Of a stretch of DNA of 64,000 nucleotides, positions 9,004 to 18,266 are shown in pieces (the stretch's first letter is position 1; every line of letters starts with the position of its first letter). The stretch lies in contig JAFDHF010000001.1 of assembly GCA_019308905.1 (NCBI GenBank), forward strand, positions 62,001-126,000, given 5' to 3'. This stretch comes from Deltaproteobacteria bacterium. Lineage in GTDB: Bacteria > Desulfobacterota > BSN033 > WVXP01. A program made the position numbers and the translations under genes. Below the pieces are notes generated by a model. The model made no database searches. It was not told the DNA's origin and saw only the letters and a list, made by a program, of their open reading frames with translations.

Positions 9004-9517
9004 GAACCGGACAGGCGATCTCATACGGGTTTTCCGAGTGATTTTTTGTCTCTTCCCCCGGAACACGCAGGGCAGAGAGTTGCAGGGAAGGATACACAAA
9101 ATGTCTGATTGTCCGGGACGGAAAGACAAGGGAGCTGAAGAGGCGTGTCAGAGGGGGCGTCTGACCCCAGCCGAATGGAACGGACAAGGGTGTGCTCATG
9201 TCAAAGAGAGAAACAATCGTAAGGTTAACAACTTGCATGAATCTTTGATCGAAACGTCGGGAAACTCGAGACATTCCAAGATCGAAGGGCCGGTGGCCGG
9301 GACAGGTGTTCCCGGGTTTGGCACAAACCTTGCTAGATCACCTTTGGAGTATTTGGCGGCTCAGGAGATCAGAGGATCTCTGAGTCTCCCCTTCCGTGCG
9401 CCCGGGATATCGAATCAGAGGGGGGAGAAGCCTGCGACCCAGCAGGACGGTTTTTCACCACCTGGAGGGGCCAGACCAGCCCTATCCGACAGATCACCAC
9501 CAGAGAGGAAGACCCCC
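9004..9517 (+). other. 514-base gap between PAS-HisKA gene and response regulator
   Basis: An open frame runs upstream from the response regulator for about 160 codons, but its translation is low in hydrophobic order, has no recognisable domain and no ribosome site, so I treat it as non-coding. I looked for remnants of a HATPase_c domain and saw none. Confidence 0.5.
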
Positions 9518-9907
9518 ATGCCCAACACACGGGTCCTCATCGTCGATGATGAAAGAGGCATTCGGGACGTGCTGAGGGAGTTCTTCGAGGGAGAAGGCTT
9601 CGAGGTATTCGAGGCGGCCGACGGGGCAGATGCCTTGGAGCTCGCCAGAAGAGAGCACTTCGATGTAGTCCTGACAGACCTGAAGATGCCGGGGTTGGAC
9701 GGCCTCCAGACCCTCAAGGAGATCAGGCATCTTCTCCCGGACACAGCCGCCCTTATCCTTACGGGTTATCCCTCAACGGAGAGCGCCGTCACGGCCTTGG
9801 AAATGGGATGCGACGGCTATCTGAACAAACCCGTCGACCTCAGCCTTCTCAAGTATATGACTCTCCGGGGGCTCATCTACCGAAAATGGGAAAGGAAAAC
9901 AAACTGA
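9518..9907 (+). CDS. Single-domain (CheY-like) response regulator
   Basis: A 129-residue stand-alone receiver domain. The acidic pair and phospho-acceptor are clear: VLIVDDERGIRDVL (Asp-Asp near 10-11), DVVLTDLKMPGLDG (Asp near 54), ALILTGYPS (Thr), and the invariant Lys in YLNKPVD near 106. There is no output domain; it presumably acts by protein contact or as a phosphorelay member. The ATG at 9518 follows AGAGAGGAAG. It lies downstream of the ATPase-less PAS-HisKA protein, which may be its partner, although that protein could not phosphorylate it unaided. Confidence 0.92.
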   Translation: MPNTRVLIVDDERGIRDVLREFFEGEGFEVFEAADGADALELARREHFDVVLTDLKMPGLDGLQTLKEIRHLLPDTAALILTGYPSTESAVTALEMGCDGYLNKPVDLSLLKYMTLRGLIYRKWERKTN

Positions 9908-9953
9908 ACCTTACCGCCAGAATTCAGTCCCCGCGGGTCACTCCGCTCCATGA

Positions 9954-10388
9954 TCAGCACAGCCTGAATCTCACCCTCAACAACCCGCCGTCAAAACTCG
10001 AGGAGGTGATCCTGAACCTCCCGACCTCGCCCGTCGATTCGACATGAGGTCCGATGCACGGGCAGGCATCATAGTCACCCATCTTTACTATCCTGACCCT
10101 GCCGCCGACCTCTTCCGGCAACCGCCCGAGATCATACCGCTTCTCGGCCTCCTCGACAGACATCCACTCCACGCTCACCGGAAGATCGGCCTCGATCACC
10201 CGGTTGACCCGCCTCTCGAGCTCCTCTATCTCCGCATCCGCGAGAGGTCGGTCAAAGGGGTAGTCGCATTTTGACTTCTTTTTTTCGATATGGGTGGTCA
10301 CAGGACGCCCGCAACCGAAGAGTCTGCCCATGGTTTGGGTCAGGATGTGCTCTGCCGAGTGCATTCTCGGATCGATCTCCTTCTTCAC
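9954..10388 (-). CDS. AlaX-like tRNA-editing domain protein
   Basis: A protein of about 144 residues matching the free-standing second additional domain of threonyl/alanyl-tRNA synthetases. The zinc motif is HSAEH near the N-terminus plus CIGPH near residue 115. The family hydrolyses mischarged aminoacyl-tRNA (Ser- or Gly-tRNA-Ala for AlaX). It is shorter than most AlaX proteins (about 150-240). The GTG at 10388 has GAGGAGC upstream; an ATG at 10406 would add six residues. It is downstream of, and likely co-transcribed with, the saccharopine-dehydrogenase-like gene (55-base gap) and converges with the response regulator. Confidence 0.8.
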   Translation of the reverse strand: MKKEIDPRMHSAEHILTQTMGRLFGCGRPVTTHIEKKKSKCDYPFDRPLADAEIEELERRVNRVIEADLPVSVEWMSVEEAEKRYDLGRLPEEVGGRVRIVKMGDYDACPCIGPHVESTGEVGRFRITSSSFDGGLLRVRFRLC

Positions 10389-10443
10389 TGCACAACCGCT
10401 CCTCATCTGAGGGGATCGTCCCTCAGAAACCGCAGGCGACCAA

Positions 10444-11706
10444 TCATGTAACGGTCACGTTCCTCGAACAGAGCTCATGAAACCTCACAGGCCCACCCAT
10501 CCTGGCCATCCTCTTCAGGAAGTTCCCCGCATCAAGGCATTCGGCCGCGATTACTCCCTTTTCGGCCTCCCCATCCATACACATCTTGGCTCCAACAACG
10601 GCGGGCAGGGCAACACCGATCAGGGTGGTTCCGAATCTCCTGTAAACCTCCATCCTCTCTTCCACTTGAGGAAAGCAGAAGGGGCAGGTTATCGTGTAGT
10701 TCAGCCTCTCTCCTGACACCAAGCCCGCCACATCGGTAACCATGAAGCTCGCCGATTCAAGCGGACGTCTGACAACCTCTTCATTTTCTGCAAGAAATGC
10801 GTTTACAGGCTGGCGGACCAATTTAAGCAAAACGTCTCGTGGCACCACCCTCACGCCTCCCACCTCGATGGCTTCCGGGTCTCCGAACCCCATCTTGACA
10901 AGAGCCCCGGCGATGGGATCGACGGCATACTTGAAGTCGCAGTATCGGATCCCCTTACCTATGAAATGGGGAAGCGTTATCGGTTCCTGATGTTGATGAT
11001 AGGAAATCATAACCCGGCCGACCGGATCCGGGAAGTCGTACTCTTCGCAACCGTCAAAGAGAGGGTGTTTTCTGTACTCCCCGTCTTCGAATATGGTCGG
11101 TTCAACCGCATATCCCCAGAGCGCCCGGAAGGGTGACCATGTGGGTTCCCAAGGTCGGACGACCTCGCGAGAGCCCTTGAGGGACTTCGTACAGAGCCGA
11201 ATGCGAATCTCCTCCACGCGATTCAGCCTGTCACAGACATACCTGGCAAGCACGTTGACCATCCCCGGAGACTTCCCGCACCCCACAAGAGCCGTCAGCC
11301 CCGCCTTCTTGAACTCTCCATCCAGCTCAAGGGGTCTGTTCTCTATTATCTGCGACAGGATATTATCCCTGGCCCTTATGTCCAGTAGGACGGGTTCGCC
11401 AAAGGACGTGTCCACGTAATGACATCCGGAGGCCAGGGCACCCTTCATTATGTTCGAGTTGAAGGCCGTGAGGGTCAAATTTATGATAGCCTTCGCCCCC
11501 TCAGCAGCTCTTTGCACGTCCTCGATACTGCTCGCGTCGAGCCTGACTGCCCTGATCTTTTCACTCCCGATCTTCTCCCTCACCCTGTTAGCCAGATCGA
11601 GATCTATATCACCCAAAACCACCTCGGATACGTCTCCGTCCCTGGCCAGGATCGAGGCACAAGGCCCGCCCTGGGCCCCAGCTCCTATAATGAGTACCTT
11701 CTTCAT
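10444..11706 (-). CDS. Saccharopine dehydrogenase family oxidoreductase
   Basis: A 420-residue protein beginning with the cofactor-binding loop VLIIGAGAQGGPCASILAR, followed by GDIDLDLANRV and AIINLTLTAFNSNIMKGAL, and the ACR-like GCHYVDTSFGEP. The C-terminal half carries the family dimer/substrate domain. True saccharopine dehydrogenases act in lysine metabolism; many paralogues act on other imino or carboxynorspermidine-type substrates, so the substrate is open. AGGAGG precedes the ATG. It shares a divergent promoter region with the radical SAM gene at 11961 and precedes the AlaX-like gene. Confidence 0.82.
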   Translation of the reverse strand: MKKVLIIGAGAQGGPCASILARDGDVSEVVLGDIDLDLANRVREKIGSEKIRAVRLDASSIEDVQRAAEGAKAIINLTLTAFNSNIMKGALASGCHYVDTSFGEPVLLDIRARDNILSQIIENRPLELDGEFKKAGLTALVGCGKSPGMVNVLARYVCDRLNRVEEIRIRLCTKSLKGSREVVRPWEPTWSPFRALWGYAVEPTIFEDGEYRKHPLFDGCEEYDFPDPVGRVMISYHQHQEPITLPHFIGKGIRYCDFKYAVDPIAGALVKMGFGDPEAIEVGGVRVVPRDVLLKLVRQPVNAFLAENEEVVRRPLESASFMVTDVAGLVSGERLNYTITCPFCFPQVEERMEVYRRFGTTLIGVALPAVVGAKMCMDGEAEKGVIAAECLDAGNFLKRMARMGGPVRFHELCSRNVTVT

Positions 11707-11752
11707 CGACTATCGCCTCCTCTCGCTCGGCCCTGTAGGATTTTGAAACTAT

Positions 11753-11780
11753 ATCATACCAGAGGCTAATCAAAAAACAA
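11753..11780 (-). promoter_or_regulatory. Candidate promoter for the saccharopine-dehydrogenase-like gene
   Basis: On the minus strand TTGTTT (11780-11775) is followed after 16 bases by TATGAT (11758-11753), about 47 bases ahead of the ATG at 11706. It is back-to-back with the plus-strand promoter at 11805-11833. Confidence 0.45.
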
Positions 11781-11804
11781 GCCCACAAGGGGGGCAGCCC
11801 GCAT

Positions 11805-11833
11805 TTGAAAAATGGCTCGACCTTGGATATAAA
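11805..11833 (+). promoter_or_regulatory. Candidate sigma-70 promoter for the radical SAM gene
   Basis: TTGAAA at 11805-11810 and TATAAA at 11828-11833 with a 17-base spacer. It lies about 128 bases before the ATG at 11961. Confidence 0.5.
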
Positions 11834-11960
11834 AGAGATGAACCCAGCGGTAGGGACACCCTCGCCCCCCAAGAAAAGGATATCCAGGGGGGACGGGTCT
11901 CTATTTCTCTCGTGAAGGGACTCGTTGAATTCTGGCCACTGGACGGGGGAAGCGGGCCTG

Positions 11961-12977
11961 ATGCAAATCCCGGACTTTCTCAAGGAACTGGCTGCCTGTG
12001 AGCTCTGCGAACACAGATGCAGGGTCAACCGGCTGGCAGGAGAGAAAGGCGTCTGCCGGGTAGACATGCCAGTCGTTGCTTCGGCCACTTTGCATCCTGC
12101 CCCGCCTGAAAGCTACACTGTCTTCATGGCCGGGTGCAATTACAAGTGCCTGAACTGCCAGAACTGTACCATCTCCCAATACCCGGACAACGGTTCGATT
12201 CAGCGCGGCTACATCGATCCCCGGGAACTGGCCAGGGAGTGCATAGACAGACTCCGCTCTCTTTCGGCCAAGGTGATGGGCGCTGACCGAATCTTCTTTT
12301 CAGGAGGGGAACCGACCCTCCACCTCCCCTATCTCGAAAGGGTTGTGAAAGAGGCGAGAAGAATAGAGCCGGAAACCAAAGTGAATTTCGATACCAACGG
12401 CTATATGACCGAGGCCAGTTTGAAGAGAGTGCTCGATTTTGCCACCTCAATCACTTACGATCTCAAGGCCTATGACGATGAGCTTCACCTCGCCCTCACG
12501 GGGGCATCCAGTCACCCCGTCTTGAGGAACGCCGAATATATCGGAAGATATGCAAAAGACAAGCTCTGGGAGTATCGTATCCTCGTCATACCCAGGGTCA
12601 ACGAAGGCCAGATAGAGCCCCTCGTAAGATTCGTAGCCGATATCGATCGATCTTTGCCTGTCTGTTTTCTGGCATTCAGGCCGAATTTCGTGCTGGACCG
12701 CCATCCCGGGGCAGGGAGGAATCTCATGGACGACTGTGTCAGGATCGCTGGGGATGCCGGCCTTAAGCACGCGTACTGGGCCGGACTGACCGACGTTCCG
12801 GGAACCGTTGCCGAAACCGAACCGAGGGCCAGAGAGAAGTACACATCGGATGAGGCGCGACTTGCAGGGCCCTACGCCTCCCGTTCGGGCTGCCGTACAC
12901 ATCCCAGAGGGTGTTCCGTCTGTCCGGCCAACCAGGCCTGCGAACTCAAGAGATACGTACCCAAGAGGCAGACATAG
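11961..12977 (+). CDS. Radical SAM protein, PflA-like
   Basis: A 338-residue protein. An N-terminal Cys-rich segment (CELCEHRCRV, GEKGVCR) precedes the radical SAM cluster motif CNYKCLNC near residue 59 (CxxxCxxC). SAM-binding features FFSGGEPTLH and KVNFDTNGY follow. The C-terminus has another Cys group (CRTHPRGCSVCPANQAC), which could hold an auxiliary Fe-S cluster. Relatives are annotated as pyruvate-formate-lyase-activating-like; the true target is unknown. The ATG at 11961 is preceded by GGGGGA; a TTG at 11925 with GAAGGGA is an alternative that adds 12 residues. A sirtuin gene follows 150 bases downstream on the same strand. Confidence 0.85.
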   Translation: MQIPDFLKELAACELCEHRCRVNRLAGEKGVCRVDMPVVASATLHPAPPESYTVFMAGCNYKCLNCQNCTISQYPDNGSIQRGYIDPRELARECIDRLRSLSAKVMGADRIFFSGGEPTLHLPYLERVVKEARRIEPETKVNFDTNGYMTEASLKRVLDFATSITYDLKAYDDELHLALTGASSHPVLRNAEYIGRYAKDKLWEYRILVIPRVNEGQIEPLVRFVADIDRSLPVCFLAFRPNFVLDRHPGAGRNLMDDCVRIAGDAGLKHAYWAGLTDVPGTVAETEPRAREKYTSDEARLAGPYASRSGCRTHPRGCSVCPANQACELKRYVPKRQT

Positions 12978-13127
12978 TCACCCTGGAAGATCGGAGGAGT
13001 CTCCGGATCTTTGGGAAAATTGGGGGTCTCATCAGGAGATCGATCTCGCCCGGAGGGACGGGACTTCCCCGATTGAGACGGCCGGGTCCAGAAGACCGAA
13101 ATCAGAACGACCGGGAGAAAGCATGCT

Positions 13128-13874
13128 ATGGATACTCAAATCATCAGAGGTACCGCCCTGATAGGAGAAGCCCGGAGGATCCTGGTCTTCTCAGGAGCCG
13201 GGCTCAGTACCGAATCCGGCATTCCGGACTTTAGAAGCCCCGGGGGAGTCTGGAGCAGATACGATCCCGCGGACTTCTATTTTGATAGAATCATATCCGA
13301 CGAAGGCGCCAGGACGAGATACTGGCAGATGAGCACCGAGGCTTACCAGACCATGAAGAAGGCCGCACCCAACCGGGGCCATCTGGCCGTCAAAACACTG
13401 GAAGACAGGGGAAAACTGCTCGCCATCGTGACCCAGAACATCGACTCCCTGCACCACAAGGCCGGAAACTCTCCGGAGAAAATCATCGAACTCCACGGAA
13501 CCGCCTTCTCGGTCTCCTGTCTCAGTTGCGGGAAGAAGTACGACAGGGATGAGATCGAAGAGCGGATCAGGTCAGGAGTGAGAGTACCTTACTGCGACGA
13601 CTGCTCAGGCATCCTTAAACCCGATACAATATCTTTCGGTCAGCCCATGCCCGAGCAAAAAATGGCCCAGGCCCTCAGGTATGCGGAGCAGTGTGATCTC
13701 TGCATGGTACTGGGTTCATCCCTCGTGGTCTATCCCGCTGCATCCATACCGGTCCACGCCGTCGAGAAGGGGGCGAAACTGATGATTATCAACCGAGACA
13801 AGACTCCCCTCGATTCACTTGCAGAAGTCGTCGTTCATGAATCGGTCTCCAAAGCCCTCGAGGCGATGATCTAA
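13128..13874 (+). CDS. SIR2-family NAD-dependent protein deacylase (sirtuin)
   Basis: A 248-residue bacterial sirtuin of standard length. NAD site: FSGAGLSTESGIPDFRSPGG (about 23-42) and VTQNIDSLHHKAG with the catalytic His in ELHGT. The zinc ribbon is CLSC near 128 and CDDC near 155. VLGSSLVVYPAASIP and IINRDKTPLD complete the fold. It would remove acetyl or longer acyl groups from lysines, consuming NAD and giving O-acyl-ADP-ribose and nicotinamide. GGGAG lies about 10 bases before the ATG. Just after the stop, CCGGCT-CAG-AGCCGG (13901-13915) could form a short hairpin without a U tract. Confidence 0.94.
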   Translation: MDTQIIRGTALIGEARRILVFSGAGLSTESGIPDFRSPGGVWSRYDPADFYFDRIISDEGARTRYWQMSTEAYQTMKKAAPNRGHLAVKTLEDRGKLLAIVTQNIDSLHHKAGNSPEKIIELHGTAFSVSCLSCGKKYDRDEIEERIRSGVRVPYCDDCSGILKPDTISFGQPMPEQKMAQALRYAEQCDLCMVLGSSLVVYPAASIPVHAVEKGAKLMIINRDKTPLDSLAEVVVHESVSKALEAMI

Positions 13875-14023
13875 GTCCGGGTGAGACCGGTCCGAGACCG
13901 CCGGCTCAGAGCCGGTCCATGGGCAGTGTCTCCGGTCTCTGCATGAGGAACGAAAAGGCCTCTTTCGGACCGGGATCCCCACAGATAAGGCAAATAGAGT
14001 GGAAAGTAAGACTCGGGCAAGAA

Positions 14024-14344
14024 TCACACGAAGATATCGATAAGGGGACAGATCTCCACGGTGGTGCGGCCGAACCAGAGAGTCTCAATCTCTTTCGGGG
14101 AGAGAAGAAAATCCTTTCCCACGGGCTCCCACCGGGGATCTCCGGCAGAAACCGCCAGGCAATCCTGCTCCACCTGCAGGTTCTTGGAGAATCCGGAAAC
14201 CCTGCTTCTCTCGCCAGAGGCATAGGCCCTGGCAGGGCTTCTCCGGATGGCCCGACCCCTGGGAGAGACAAGAGTCGTCCCCCTTTCCCCATGGAAAGGC
14301 TGCCTCACCGGAAGGAGAGGATAGAGGGTTTTTCCTATCTTCAC
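14024..14344 (-). CDS. Possible small hypothetical protein (106 residues)
   Basis: An open frame of 106 codons from a GTG, between the sirtuin gene and the radical SAM gene. The translation is plausible as protein (for example SAGDPRWEPVGKDFLLSP and FGRTTVEICPLIDIF at the end) but matches no family I recognise, and there is no clear ribosome site. A competing frame at 13906-14292 looks less protein-like. Treat as tentative. Confidence 0.35.
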   Translation of the reverse strand: MKIGKTLYPLLPVRQPFHGERGTTLVSPRGRAIRRSPARAYASGERSRVSGFSKNLQVEQDCLAVSAGDPRWEPVGKDFLLSPKEIETLWFGRTTVEICPLIDIFV

Positions 14345-14526
14345 GTACTACCCATACAACGATCCTTTAAGAATGTCAATTCTTTTTCTGGGAAGTTCTC
14401 CCATTTTCCGAAACACCTGTCGCGAAGTGTTTTGATTTCTAACGAATTTCTCTATCCTCAGGGAAAGAGCTCCTTTTGCTTTCCTCCCGAGCTCGCGGGG
14501 GATCCGGCCGAAGAAGACCTTTTCCC

Positions 14527-15546
14527 TCAACCCTCCCTCCCGGCCCTTGTGGCGGGAAAGGGGTCTGTTTCTCGAAAATCCGGTAGAAACGGCAGGCTCT
14601 CCCCTTCCCCATCGGGGTATTGTACAAACAGATTTCTGAAGCCGAGTTCCAGGGCGTAGTCGAGGACCATGTCGAACTCTTTGCCCGTCACCCTTCGATT
14701 GAGGGGAGAGCCGGAAGGGAACCGACGGACCGGAGCATACTGGCTCATAAGGCTCAAGGGCAAGTCTCTGCCAAACTCCAAGAAGAGCATCTTCAGCACT
14801 TCCAGGGAATTCTCAACGTATCCCGGTAGAATGAGGTGGCGTACGAGAACGCCTTTTCCGGCTGTTGAAAGGATACTCTCTCCCTGGGACCAGGTTGCGA
14901 GATTCTCATCCGATCCGGAGAAGGTATCGAGGAACCCTTTCTGCCGCACCATCTCCGAGAGGGCCTCCAGAGCAACCGCAGGATAGTCGGCACACCGGGC
15001 CAGGGATTGGGCCAGAGCACTCTCCCCGTATTTGAAGTCGGCCAGGTAGATATCGCTGGCTGACTCGATCATCCTCAGAGATTCCAAGCTTTGATAGCCT
15101 GAAAGGTTATGGACCACCGGTATGCGAACACCTCTTTCCTGCAGGAGATTGGCGATCTCCATGGTATGAGGGAAAAAGTGGTCAGATGTCACGTAGTTTA
15201 CATTGTGGATACCGCTCTCCTCATACAACTCGACCAGCCGATCCGCCACCTCCTGCACGGACCAGACCCTGCCCACGCCCTCCCTTGATATCTGATGGTT
15301 CTGGCAAAAGAGGCAGCCCAGGGAACAGCCGGCAAAAAAGACCGCACCAGAGCCCCTTTTACCGCTGATTGGCGGTTCCTCCCCATGGTGTGCCACAATC
15401 GCGGCGATCCTCATGTGGGCTCCCTCCCCGCAGAATCCCTTCTGGCCCGAGGTCCTATCTATCCCGCACTGGCGCGGGCAGAGCCTGCAGGCCTTGTAAC
15501 AGGAGAAGATCTCCCCTTCCGGAGACTCGAAACGTGACAGAACCAC
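14527..15546 (-). CDS. Radical SAM protein, PflX/PflA-like
   Basis: A 339-residue protein. An N-terminal Cys group (CYKACRLCPRQCG, GFCGEG) is followed by the cluster motif CSLGCLFCQN (CxxxCxxC) near residue 73. HNVNYVTSDHF, VVHNLSGYQS and YLADFKYG are typical of the PflX subgroup, as is a C-terminal GFRNLFVQ. The glycyl-radical or other partner is not in this window. Its sequence resembles, but is clearly distinct from, the radical SAM protein at 11961. The GTG at 15546 follows GAGGGGAAAAGG. It is divergent from the membrane-protein gene at 15783. Confidence 0.85.
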   Translation of the reverse strand: MVLSRFESPEGEIFSCYKACRLCPRQCGIDRTSGQKGFCGEGAHMRIAAIVAHHGEEPPISGKRGSGAVFFAGCSLGCLFCQNHQISREGVGRVWSVQEVADRLVELYEESGIHNVNYVTSDHFFPHTMEIANLLQERGVRIPVVHNLSGYQSLESLRMIESASDIYLADFKYGESALAQSLARCADYPAVALEALSEMVRQKGFLDTFSGSDENLATWSQGESILSTAGKGVLVRHLILPGYVENSLEVLKMLFLEFGRDLPLSLMSQYAPVRRFPSGSPLNRRVTGKEFDMVLDYALELGFRNLFVQYPDGEGESLPFLPDFRETDPFPATRAGREG

Positions 15547-15782
15547 AACCTTTTCCCCTCGGAGAAAATGATGCTGGAGACATGAAATACGTCAAAAGGC
15601 CGTTCCCCGTCTCCCTCCCCGGCCTCACGGAAACCGGAGGTCTCCTGGGAGCTCCTTTGATGGCCTTTTTGAACTATACCACAAAAGCTGGAAGACGACC
15701 CGTGGGGCCGGAGGAGACCGATCGGCTTGGTATGGTTCTTGCTTAATTGCTCCCTCTGATATCGCAGTCAAAAGGGGATACA

Positions 15783-16607
15783 GTGGCCCCAGCGGACGTG
15801 GAAGATCACAAAGCAGCGGGTCAGGTGCCACTCGACCAGGAATTGGCCTCACTCATCGTCGAGAGAGCACCTGCCCTGGCCGTTTCGGTGCTCGAGGGAT
15901 GTTTTCGGTCTCTTATCGCCAGCATGCCGAGTGCACTCAGAGGGCTCGCTCTGGGAGCTCTCATGGGAACCGGCCTGGCCTATGTCTACAATGCCCTGCC
16001 GTCCTGTACCGGTGTTCACGGGTCCGACACTCTGATCATGGGAGCCACAAGGATCTACCCTTACCTGATCGGGGTGAACGCCGCGGGCGGGGCCGCCATA
16101 GCTCTATGGATGGGTTTGAAAACCCGGCTGAGAAGGTCGATTCTCAAGGATCGCATCCTTTCCGACCTGCTCGGTTCGGTAGCCGACCGGATGTACGTAT
16201 TTCTCGGCACCAACAAGCCTTCCAGGGATGAACAGTATCAACTCCTGGCAGGGATCCAAGCCAGAATCGAGAAGGCAAGACCAGACCTCACAGGGACGAT
16301 AGAGCACATGACCTCAGGCAGATCCCACCTGTGCCGAATGACCTCGAGGTTCTCCTTGAGGATCCTCGACATGGCCTCTCGTATCCCTGAAATGATCCTG
16401 CTCAACATCTCCCTCGCACCCGGTCAAGGACCTCCCGCCGCCAGTCAGGCCAGGCAAAGGGCCCTGTCCAGCCTGGAGAAAACCGTTGAGGGAGCCTTCG
16501 ACTCGGCTCTTGCGAACTCCATTGCAATAAACGCCGGGGTTATGGCGATTCTTGAGGCCCTACCCTTCTTCCTCCTTATCTCTTCCTTTCTTACAGACAG
16601 GCTCTAA
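15783..16607 (+). CDS. Hypothetical protein with Gly/Ala-rich membrane segments
   Basis: A protein of about 274 residues starting at GTG 15783, with AAGGGG six bases upstream; a TTG at 15747 is less likely. A hydrophobic Gly/Ala-rich stretch (ALRGLALGALMGTGLAY) and a second (YLIGVNAAGGAAIALWMGL) around residues 50-115 look like two membrane helices. A charged cytoplasmic-type region follows, and a hydrophobic C-terminus (MAILEALPFFLLISSFL) could be a third helix. I recognise no family. It is divergent from the radical SAM gene and upstream of the DUF72 gene on the same strand. Confidence 0.65.
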   Translation: MAPADVEDHKAAGQVPLDQELASLIVERAPALAVSVLEGCFRSLIASMPSALRGLALGALMGTGLAYVYNALPSCTGVHGSDTLIMGATRIYPYLIGVNAAGGAAIALWMGLKTRLRRSILKDRILSDLLGSVADRMYVFLGTNKPSRDEQYQLLAGIQARIEKARPDLTGTIEHMTSGRSHLCRMTSRFSLRILDMASRIPEMILLNISLAPGQGPPAASQARQRALSSLEKTVEGAFDSALANSIAINAGVMAILEALPFFLLISSFLTDRL

Positions 16608-16744
16608 CCCCCGGTCTGATGAGAGTGACGTTTCACAGGGGTTGTGCTATATTCAATCATACCCTCACGGGGGATACCCTCAGGTCCCTCTCCCGCCACG
16701 GTGCCGCCTTGTGGCGAGGGGGGCCTAGAAACGGCTCGGACTCC

Positions 16745-17473
16745 ATGGGGAAAAGAGACGGAATCAAGGTCGGCTGCTGCGGTTTCGTCGTTTCACAGCA
16801 AAAGTACTTTCAACTCTTCAAGCTGATCGAGATCCAGAACACCTTCTACCAACTCCCCGAGCTCAGGACCGCCCAGAGGTGGCGTGACTCGGCACCACCG
16901 GGATTTGAGTTCACCATGAAGGCCTGGCAGCTGATCACTCACCAGTCAAGTAGCCCCACATACAGGCGCCTGAGAATCAAAATCGACCCGTCGAGGTCAG
17001 GAAACTACGGGCGGTTCCAACCTACGGCAGAGGTGCTCGAGGCCTGGGACAAAACCGGCCTTTTCGCCAGGACGCTGGGAGCCTCCGTCATGCTGTTCCA
17101 GTGTCCCGCAAGCTTTGGCCCTACTCGTGACAACCTCTCCAATATGCGTCGTTTTTTCGGTCTCATAGACCGGCGGGGACTCCGCTTTGCCTGGGAGCCG
17201 CGCGGCTTCTGGCCGGAAGGACTTATCGCCGAGCTCTGCGAGGAGTTGGACCTGGTCCACTGCGTCGACCCCTTCAAGAACACGCCCCAGTCCGGAGACT
17301 TCCAGTACTTCCGGCTTCACGGCATCACGGGTTTCGGCTACCGTTACTCGGATCACGATTTGGTGCGGCTCAAGGGATGGGCTGAAAGGAGACCGACCTA
17401 CCTCCTCTTCAATAACAACTCCATGAGGGATGATGCCCTGCGGATGATGAAGCTGACTGCTGCAAAGGGATAG
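16745..17473 (+). CDS. DUF72 (YecE-like) protein
   Basis: A 242-residue protein with the DUF72 signature: VGCCGFVVSQQKYF at the N-terminus, EIQNTFYQLPE, FEFTMKAWQLITH, FQCPASFGPT, RFAWEPRGFW and YFRLHG with a late YLLFNNN. The family adopts a TIM-barrel fold; activity is unknown. The internal ATG at 16745 is chosen because upstream sequence back to 16619 is unlike the family. It converges with the glycosylase gene, the stops being 3 bases apart. Confidence 0.85.
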   Translation: MGKRDGIKVGCCGFVVSQQKYFQLFKLIEIQNTFYQLPELRTAQRWRDSAPPGFEFTMKAWQLITHQSSSPTYRRLRIKIDPSRSGNYGRFQPTAEVLEAWDKTGLFARTLGASVMLFQCPASFGPTRDNLSNMRRFFGLIDRRGLRFAWEPRGFWPEGLIAELCEELDLVHCVDPFKNTPQSGDFQYFRLHGITGFGYRYSDHDLVRLKGWAERRPTYLLFNNNSMRDDALRMMKLTAAKG

Positions 17474-17476
17474 GGG

Positions 17477-18103
17477 TCAGGTACCGGGTCTGCTCCGGCC
17501 GCTTCTTTCAGGACCGACAAAGCGGCTGCCCGGGATGAAAAACCTCCATTCCAGATCGCGTGCTCTGGAGATCCCGATCCGGCGGCTTCTTTGGATCCGT
17601 TGGGGTTCAATCCCGTCGAGGATCTTCAGCCTCCGTCCCACAGGTTCTCCGAACAAATCCATCCCGATACCAAAGGCCTGGCAGAGTCTTCCAGGGCCGT
17701 TTGTAAGGTGATAGCGGTCTCTTGTCTTTCTCCGAAGTTCCATCATCTCGATGCCCTCGAGGGGTTCAACGGCCCTGACGAGTACCGCACCGGCACCGTC
17801 TGCCTCGGTTGTGAAGTTCAGGCAGACATGGATGCCGTAGGCGAGATACACGTAAATCGAGCCATAGGTCTCCCTGAGAAGCCGTGTCCTCTTTGATCTC
17901 ACCCTGCTGTGCGAGGCCGGATCATCCCGATACGCCTCTGTCTCCACGATGATACCCGTACAGCCCCTGTACTCGATCTTCTTTCCCAGGAGATCCTGGG
18001 CGACAAGGAGGGTGTTCCTTCCGAAGAAACCGATGCCTATCTCTCCGGACCCTCTTGCCGGGCCTCCACCCCGCGCAACAGGGGCCCTAGATCTGTTTTT
18101 CAT
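17477..18103 (-). CDS. DNA-3-methyladenine glycosylase (Mpg/AAG family)
   Basis: A 208-residue monofunctional glycosylase that excises alkylated purines. Motifs: FFGRNTLLVAQDLLGK, IVETEAYRDDPASHS (with the catalytic Glu in VETEAY), YGSIYVYLAYGIHVCLNF, GAVLVRAVEP, LTNGPGRLCQAFGI. N-terminal residues 1-20 are a Gly/Arg-rich extension. The ATG at 18103 has AAAGG upstream. A useful DNA-repair function next to methyl-transfer chemistry, but adjacency does not show a link. Confidence 0.93.
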   Translation of the reverse strand: MKNRSRAPVARGGGPARGSGEIGIGFFGRNTLLVAQDLLGKKIEYRGCTGIIVETEAYRDDPASHSRVRSKRTRLLRETYGSIYVYLAYGIHVCLNFTTEADGAGAVLVRAVEPLEGIEMMELRRKTRDRYHLTNGPGRLCQAFGIGMDLFGEPVGRRLKILDGIEPQRIQRSRRIGISRARDLEWRFFIPGSRFVGPERSGRSRPGT

Positions 18104-18266
18104 GGCTCGGACCTTTACAGTTCTGCAGGATGCCAGGCCTCTGCCGCCGACAGCCGCCCCGGTGGACCAGAGGGCTCAGGGCCAAGGCTTTGCCGTGGAT
18201 CTCACAGGACGCTTGCCCATGAGGCTTAACTTGTACATCCTGATCGTTTCCGGGGATACCACCCTG

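Noticed and set aside
9038-9517. In-frame N-terminal extension of the response regulator
   Set aside because: No domain, no ribosome site, low-complexity; the ATG at 9518 fits a stand-alone receiver.
13906-14292. 128-codon frame overlapping the tentative gene at 14024-14344
   Set aside because: Pro/Ser/Arg-rich translation without secondary-structure pattern.
14348-14530. 60-codon basic frame after the radical SAM gene
   Set aside because: TTG start inside the neighbouring stop, no ribosome site, no family.
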